Below, in pieces: positions 13,875 to 17,521 of a stretch of 17,521 bases of DNA (positions are counted from its first letter, which is position 1; each line of letters starts with the position of its first letter). The stretch is from an uncultured Actinomycetes bacterium (lineage in GTDB: Bacteria; Actinomycetota; Actinomycetes; Nanopelagicales; Nanopelagicaceae), in contig CAIPQX010000152.1 of assembly GCA_903867285.1 (NCBI GenBank), positions 1 through 17,521 of the forward strand. Reading direction: 5' to 3'. A program made the position numbers and the translations under genes. The notes below the pieces were generated by a model. The model saw only the letters and a program-made list of their open reading frames with translations. It was not told the origin of the DNA and did no database searches.

Positions 13875-14764
13875 AAGAGGGCACTCGCTAACTGTTGTCG
13901 GGCGCGAATCAGAATTGGATCTGCTGGGTCTACCAATGCGAACAACCCTACAAGGTGTTCGCGGAGCGCTTTACGTTCCTCTCCACTTGCCTGCTTTACC
14001 GCTGCGATCAGACGAGCGAATGAGGCTTCAAAATTTCCTTGGGCGATCTCGCAATCTGCTGCCTGTTGTGCGAGAGCGATATCAGCGGGGCGGAGATTTG
14101 CTTGCGAAATAATTGCCGCAGAATCTAAGCCATCGATGCGATGGAGCAGCTCAACTTGAGCAAGCCCAAGAAGGGCAAGCGGATTGCTGGGAGCGCGATT
14201 TAACCATTCACGATAGGCGGCCTTAGCACCGGCAAAATCGCCAGATTCCAGCGCCTCTAGCGCCTTTATCTCTTCTGGTTCCAACTTCTCTTCCACAGCA
14301 CCTGCAGGCTCGGCGGTAACCGATCCAACACCGCGCTCGGCGGCCAAGGACAAAACCTTATCCACCACCAACCGCAACTGGGGCACAGTCGGAACCGTTT
14401 CAAAGAGTGGAACCACTTGCTCTTGAATAATTGCGAGCGCCAGTGGCACGGTCTGCACCTGTAACGCTTGGGCTACCTCTGGTTCCAGATCAACATTGAC
14501 ATTACCGAGCAGCCAGCCGGCACCTTCGGCTCTTGCTGAGTCATCTTCATACATCTTTCCGAGCGCCGCCATCACGGATTGTGATTGGGCAGAGCGCGCT
14601 GACCAGCAGATCAAAATAACTACCTGCGCATGCGATGCCGGTAACACATCCTGCATCAGATTTGATTGGGTAATAGAAATACCGGATAACTCTGCGGCCG
14701 ACACTGGATTCTTTAACGCGCTCAAGTCGAATGCGGAACCGAAATTTTTAGGAAGAGAACTCAT
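13871..14764 (-). CDS. YbbN-like thioredoxin-fold / TPR protein without CxxC
   Basis: A 297-residue protein with an N-terminal thioredoxin-like domain (about 25-145) and C-terminal tetratricopeptide-like helices (about 160-297), the architecture of YbbN/CnoX co-chaperones. The expected WCGPC active site is replaced: after W54-S-A-R the sequence is S58-A-Q-S61, so both catalytic cysteines are serine. The cis-proline region VQTVPLALAI is kept. Redox activity is therefore unlikely, and a holdase or scaffold role is more probable, as for many actinobacterial relatives. The TPR part shows ALEALESGDFAGAKAAYREWL and ALLGLAQVELL. The ATG at 14764 overlaps the DUF4032 gene by 17 bases, and the stop overlaps the MFS start by four. 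Confidence 0.88.
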   Translation of the reverse strand: MSSLPKNFGSAFDLSALKNPVSAAELSGISITQSNLMQDVLPASHAQVVILICWSARSAQSQSVMAALGKMYEDDSARAEGAGWLLGNVNVDLEPEVAQALQVQTVPLALAIIQEQVVPLFETVPTVPQLRLVVDKVLSLAAERGVGSVTAEPAGAVEEKLEPEEIKALEALESGDFAGAKAAYREWLNRAPSNPLALLGLAQVELLHRIDGLDSAAIISQANLRPADIALAQQAADCEIAQGNFEASFARLIAAVKQASGEERKALREHLVGLFALVDPADPILIRARQQLASALF

Positions 14765-15992
14765 TCACCGCTACCGCTTCCTCTTGTCTTGGTATGTTTC
14801 TAAATGGCAGGATAGATCGAATGTAATCCTCAGTGGCAAAGGTTATGCCTAAATCTTTACCTGCTTGTTCACCCAGATACCAACGGTGCTCCAGGATCTC
14901 GTGGAACATCTGTGCCGGCTCGACTCGACCACGTAAATCTTCCGGAACCATATCAATCACGCGATGGTAGGTCTCTGTCAACCAACGGCGAGCGCTATCG
15001 TCAATTGGCGGTAACGGCTTCTTCTCACGTCCGCGGAAACGGTCGAAAGAGGCGAGCAGGCGCTTGGCTTGTAGCTCTTCGGCGTGCAACCCCATCAGTT
15101 CATAGAGACGGTTTTGGTGATAACCCGCAGCTACAAGCTTTGGAGAGAATTTGAGAGCCCCCTTTTCTCCATCGAGAGTGACCTCAACCTCTTCAACGGC
15201 AAAGCCCAGATCCTGGACGGCGCGCATCGCCTTTTCAACGGCATGGCGATCGCTGGGATCGAGCACCTGCGGCTCTTTGAGCATCGACCAGAGGCGGCGG
15301 TAGCGTGAAATCACGCGATCGGCGGCGCGAATTGGATCCATCCCTGGATGTAGGAGCCCCGCGACCGCTAGGTCCTCTAGTTCGGCCGCCACGTTAAACT
15401 GGGCGATTTCCAAATCGTGCTCGCGCTGGCCATTGCTTAGACCCGGCTGGAACTCCCCAGTTTCGGCATCGACGAGGTAGGCCGCATATTCATTCGCATC
15501 CTGGCGGAAGAGGGTGTTGGAGAGCGAGCAGTCGCCCCACCAAAAGCCGAGGAGGTGGACACGTACGAGCAAGAGCGCGAGCGCATTGGCCATATTGTTA
15601 ATCTCATGCGGGGTGACCTTGCTGCTCATGATGACTCGGTAGGGCAGCGAGAAGGGCAAATAGCGGGTCACAAGTGCCACCGGAAGGGGGTTGGCCTGAT
15701 TATCAAGGCGGTTCTCGACAATGGCTACCGGCTCTACACACGGAGCATTTCGGTTATTTAGCTCTCGCAGAATCTTGTACTCCCGGGTGGCGAACTCTTC
15801 GACGGTCTCTTTTACCGCGAAGACATCCCGATCCCCTGGGCCAGTCCTGATTAATCGGACGATATGGCGCGAGATACCACGCATGCTGGTAAGACCAGGG
15901 TCCTCCGGCCAATCTTCAAGCTGCTTGCGCCACGGCAGATTGGCCAGGGCGAGCATGTCCTCGCTCAGACCCGTAATTCGCAGCTCGCTCAC
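14748..15992 (-). CDS. DUF4032 family protein with kinase-like fold
   Basis: A 414-residue protein of a family without assigned function. The N-terminal 200 residues carry protein-kinase-like positions: K61 in VFAVKE, E71 in TREYKIL, D154 and N159 in WGDCSLSN (the D-x4-N spacing of kinase catalytic loops) and D175 in LVDAETGEF where DFG would be. This suggests an LPS-kinase-like or atypical kinase. The C-terminal half (about 270-400) is the DUF4032 region, with YHQNRLYELMGLHAEELQAKRLLASFDRF and HEILEHRWYLGEQAG. The GTG at 15992 is chosen because AGGG lies two bases upstream and because the longer frame (to 16046) would run into the divergent AI-2E gene. First gene of an overlapping three-gene unit. 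Confidence 0.85.
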   Translation of the reverse strand: MSELRITGLSEDMLALANLPWRKQLEDWPEDPGLTSMRGISRHIVRLIRTGPGDRDVFAVKETVEEFATREYKILRELNNRNAPCVEPVAIVENRLDNQANPLPVALVTRYLPFSLPYRVIMSSKVTPHEINNMANALALLLVRVHLLGFWWGDCSLSNTLFRQDANEYAAYLVDAETGEFQPGLSNGQREHDLEIAQFNVAAELEDLAVAGLLHPGMDPIRAADRVISRYRRLWSMLKEPQVLDPSDRHAVEKAMRAVQDLGFAVEEVEVTLDGEKGALKFSPKLVAAGYHQNRLYELMGLHAEELQAKRLLASFDRFRGREKKPLPPIDDSARRWLTETYHRVIDMVPEDLRGRVEPAQMFHEILEHRWYLGEQAGKDLGITFATEDYIRSILPFRNIPRQEEAVAVNEFSS

Positions 15993-16006
15993 TGCCCTAT
16001 CTTCTC

Positions 16007-16015
16007 GTATTATCA
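16007..16015 (-). promoter_or_regulatory. Extended -10 (TGA-TAATAC) of the DUF4032 unit
   Basis: Minus-strand TG (16015-16014), one base, then TAATAC (16012-16007). Initiation near 16000 gives a leader of about eight bases before GTG 15992. It overlaps the -10 of the divergent gene. Confidence 0.45.
16008..16013 (+). promoter_or_regulatory. -10 element TATTAT of a leaderless AI-2E transporter transcript
   Basis: TATTAT (5 of 6 to TATAAT) is followed by CAAACT and then the ATG at 16020. The six-base gap is the same as at aceE and both GNAT genes. No Shine-Dalgarno is present. Confidence 0.6.
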
Positions 16016-16019
16016 AACT

Positions 16020-17153
16020 ATGGCGCTCAAGAAACCCTGGCTGCACTTTGGCAATAAGGCGAGCGATATGTCACAGCCCGAGCCAATCGTTTCTATGGGT
16101 ACTCCCGGAGTCCCCGTCGATAGGGGTCATCCCTTCTATTTCGGCTTTTTAGCTGCTTCAGGTGCGGTCATCGCAATCACCATGCTCAAAGCCTTTGCCA
16201 GTGCTGGGCAGGTCTTTGTCCTCATCATTATTTCGCTCTTTCTCGCGGCTGGCTTAAACCCCTCGGTTGAATTCTTCCGTCGCCGCGGATTGAAGCGATC
16301 TCACGCGGTAATGGCCGTAGTCTTTTTCGTACTGGTCTTTGTTGGGATTTTTTCTGCCGTTGTAATTCCCCCCGCGATTACTCAAGTGGGAAATCTCTTT
16401 AAGAATGCCCCAAAGATTCTGGAAGATCTCAAATCAAATCGCATCCTGGGAGATCTCAACAAGCATTACGGAATCATCGACTCGTTACAGGCAAAGTTCA
16501 ACGCTTCGATTCACGATGGCCAATATGTAATTTCTGCATTTGGTGGAGTAATTGGAGTCGGCAAGGCAGTTATCTCAGGCGCAGTTGCCGCCCTTACCGT
16601 ATTAGTTTTGACACTCTATTTCTTGGCATCTCTGCCTAGCGTTACCGGCGCTGCTTACCGCTTCGTCCCAGCATCGCGCCGCGACAGAGTCTCAAGAATC
16701 ACCGATGCGATCATCCTGCGAATCGGCGGATTCGTCAGTGGTCAAGTAACCGTTGCATTTATTGCGTCCATCTTTGGACTAATACTCGCGCTCGCCCTTG
16801 GTCTGCCATATCCATCAGCTATCGCAGTATTGGTATTTGTCTGCGGTGCGATCCCTCTTATCGGACATCTTCTCGGCGTAACCGTTGTAACTTTGATCGC
16901 GCTTAGCAAATCACCCACCGCAGCAGTTATTACGTTTATTTTATATGTCGCCTACATCCAAATCGAAAACTACTTGGTCATGCCGCGAATTATGCGCAGG
17001 TCGCTTTCGATGCCAGGAATAGTCACAATTATTGCGGCTCTCGTCGGCGTCAGCCTTCTCGGTGTTGTTGGCGGAATCTTGGCTGTGCCAATCGCAGCGG
17101 CTATCTTGCTTATTGTCGATGAAGTTGTATACCCGAAGGCCGATATCTCTTAA
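16020..17153 (+). CDS. AI-2E family transporter (TqsA/PerM-like)
   Basis: A 377-residue membrane protein of the AI-2 exporter-like (UPF0118/PerM) family. After a cytoplasmic N-terminus of about 45 residues it has paired membrane segments near 45-85 and 105-130. An extracytoplasmic amphipathic region follows (NLFKNAPKILEDLKSN), then further segments. The family signature YIQIENYLVMPRIMRRSL lies near the C-terminus. Members have been linked to AI-2 export, Na+/H+ or Na+/Li+ exchange and other solutes, so the substrate here is unknown. The ATG at 16020 is chosen because a -10 lies six bases before it. Codons upstream to 15864 would run through the divergent DUF4032 gene. Confidence 0.9.
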   Translation: MALKKPWLHFGNKASDMSQPEPIVSMGTPGVPVDRGHPFYFGFLAASGAVIAITMLKAFASAGQVFVLIIISLFLAAGLNPSVEFFRRRGLKRSHAVMAVVFFVLVFVGIFSAVVIPPAITQVGNLFKNAPKILEDLKSNRILGDLNKHYGIIDSLQAKFNASIHDGQYVISAFGGVIGVGKAVISGAVAALTVLVLTLYFLASLPSVTGAAYRFVPASRRDRVSRITDAIILRIGGFVSGQVTVAFIASIFGLILALALGLPYPSAIAVLVFVCGAIPLIGHLLGVTVVTLIALSKSPTAAVITFILYVAYIQIENYLVMPRIMRRSLSMPGIVTIIAALVGVSLLGVVGGILAVPIAAAILLIVDEVVYPKADIS

Positions 17154-17166
17154 TCAACACTTAACC

Positions 17167-17186
17167 TCACTCAAGCGTGATTTTTT
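17167..17186 (+). terminator. Possible weak intrinsic terminator after the AI-2E gene
   Basis: TCAC (17167-17170) and GTGA (17177-17180) frame a six-base loop and are followed directly by six T (17181-17186). The stem is only four base pairs, so the call is tentative. Position, 14 bases after the stop, fits. Confidence 0.3.
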
Positions 17187-17254
17187 CTCAAATGGGTGGC
17201 ACTAGGAAATGAATCCCAAAGTAACTGCCACTCCCCCCGTCAGAACGCAATAAC

Positions 17255-17260
17255 TATGAT
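17255..17260 (+). promoter_or_regulatory. -10 element TATGAT before the hydrolase gene
   Basis: TATGAT (5 of 6 to TATAAT) lies 11 bases before the ATG at 17272, so initiation near 17267 would give a leader of only about five bases. No Shine-Dalgarno and no clear -35 are visible. Confidence 0.5.
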
Positions 17261-17271
17261 TAACTGCCTAA

Positions 17272-17521
17272 ATGACTATGCATACTATCCAAACAGAAAA
17301 TGGACGTACCCTTGAAGTTCTGACTTTAGGGTCCCCGTCAAAAGAGGCGGTCATTTTTCATCATGGCACCCCCGGTTCTTACAAGTCGGGAGCAGGTATG
17401 CATCTTTATGTTGAGTCACAGGGCGCATTTGTGATTTCTTATTCGCGCGCAGGATACGGGGACAGCAGTCGCAACAAAGGACGCACTGTGATTGATAATG
17501 TGAAAGATGTACAAGCGATTC
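17272..17521 (+). CDS. Alpha/beta fold hydrolase, 3' truncated by window end
   Basis: The frame is open from ATG 17272 to the right edge, 83 codons. It begins MTMHTIQTENGRTLEVLTLG, continues with VIFHHGTPGS (the HGxP oxyanion-hole motif of alpha/beta hydrolases) and then SYSRAGYGDSSRNKGRTV, the typical strand-4 / loop segment of proline-iminopeptidase- and haloalkane-dehalogenase-like enzymes. The nucleophile elbow (GxSxG), acid and histidine lie beyond the window, so activity and substrate cannot be judged. A second in-frame ATG at 17278 is possible. A -10 close upstream suggests its own, nearly leaderless transcript. Confidence 0.85.
   Translation, partial: MTMHTIQTENGRTLEVLTLGSPSKEAVIFHHGTPGSYKSGAGMHLYVESQGAFVISYSRAGYGDSSRNKGRTVIDNVKDVQAI

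Noticed and set aside
15864..16019. Longer start for the AI-2E transporter
   Set aside because: It would overlap the divergent DUF4032 coding region by over 120 bases. A -10 directly precedes the ATG at 16020.
15993..16046. Longer start for the DUF4032 gene
   Set aside because: It would run through the shared promoter and into the AI-2E coding region. GTG 15992 fits the family N-terminus.

Overview
The window looks like a chromosomal core segment from an actinobacterium of moderate G+C, with short intergenic spacers. The gene neighbourhoods point there. A bifunctional RNase H/phosphatase sits next to a CdsZ-type zinc-ribbon protein, as in Mycobacterium Rv2228c-Rv2229c. AhpE-type peroxiredoxin and DUF3052 are divergent from homodimeric aceE, as in Rv2238c-Rv2241. 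A SAM-IV-type riboswitch and a DUF4032 protein are also present. The compact genome and lowered G+C would suit a streamlined freshwater lineage such as Nanopelagicales, but that placement is inference. No IS element, prophage, CRISPR array or integration site was seen. No stretch over 300 bases lacks a gene.

Layout. 1-489: 3' end of a TldD/PmbA-family protein. 530-3162 (+): an extended -10, a SAM-IV-like riboswitch with two pseudoknots that can be traced base by base, and a substrate-binding protein / permease / ATPase operon for a polar-amino-acid-type ABC importer, probably for methionine or a related sulfur compound. 3159-6274 (-): a tightly coupled unit of cdsZ-like zinc-ribbon protein, RNase H/phosphatase and an MFS exporter. 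6435-8747: two divergent GNAT acetyltransferases (the second YpeA-like), an APH-fold kinase and a VOC/glyoxalase-like protein. 8761-8835 (-): tRNA-Val(UAC). 8907-9798 (-): ahpE-like peroxiredoxin and DUF3052. 9932-12670 (+): aceE. 12675-15992 (-): overlapping unit of DUF4032 kinase-like protein, YbbN-like thioredoxin/TPR protein and an MFS transporter. 16020-17153 (+): AI-2E-family transporter. 17272-end (+): start of an alpha/beta hydrolase.

How the parts work together. The first operon is the best candidate for an unusual system. A SAM-sensing leader controls an importer whose binding protein contains no cysteine and no methionine apart from the initiator, so the scavenging protein costs no sulfur once its signal peptide is removed. 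A second theme is start architecture. Five genes that begin transcription units carry a TANNNT-like -10 five or six bases before the ATG and no Shine-Dalgarno, which suggests leaderless mRNAs. Several other genes, mostly internal to operons, carry Shine-Dalgarno sequences or overlap the preceding gene.
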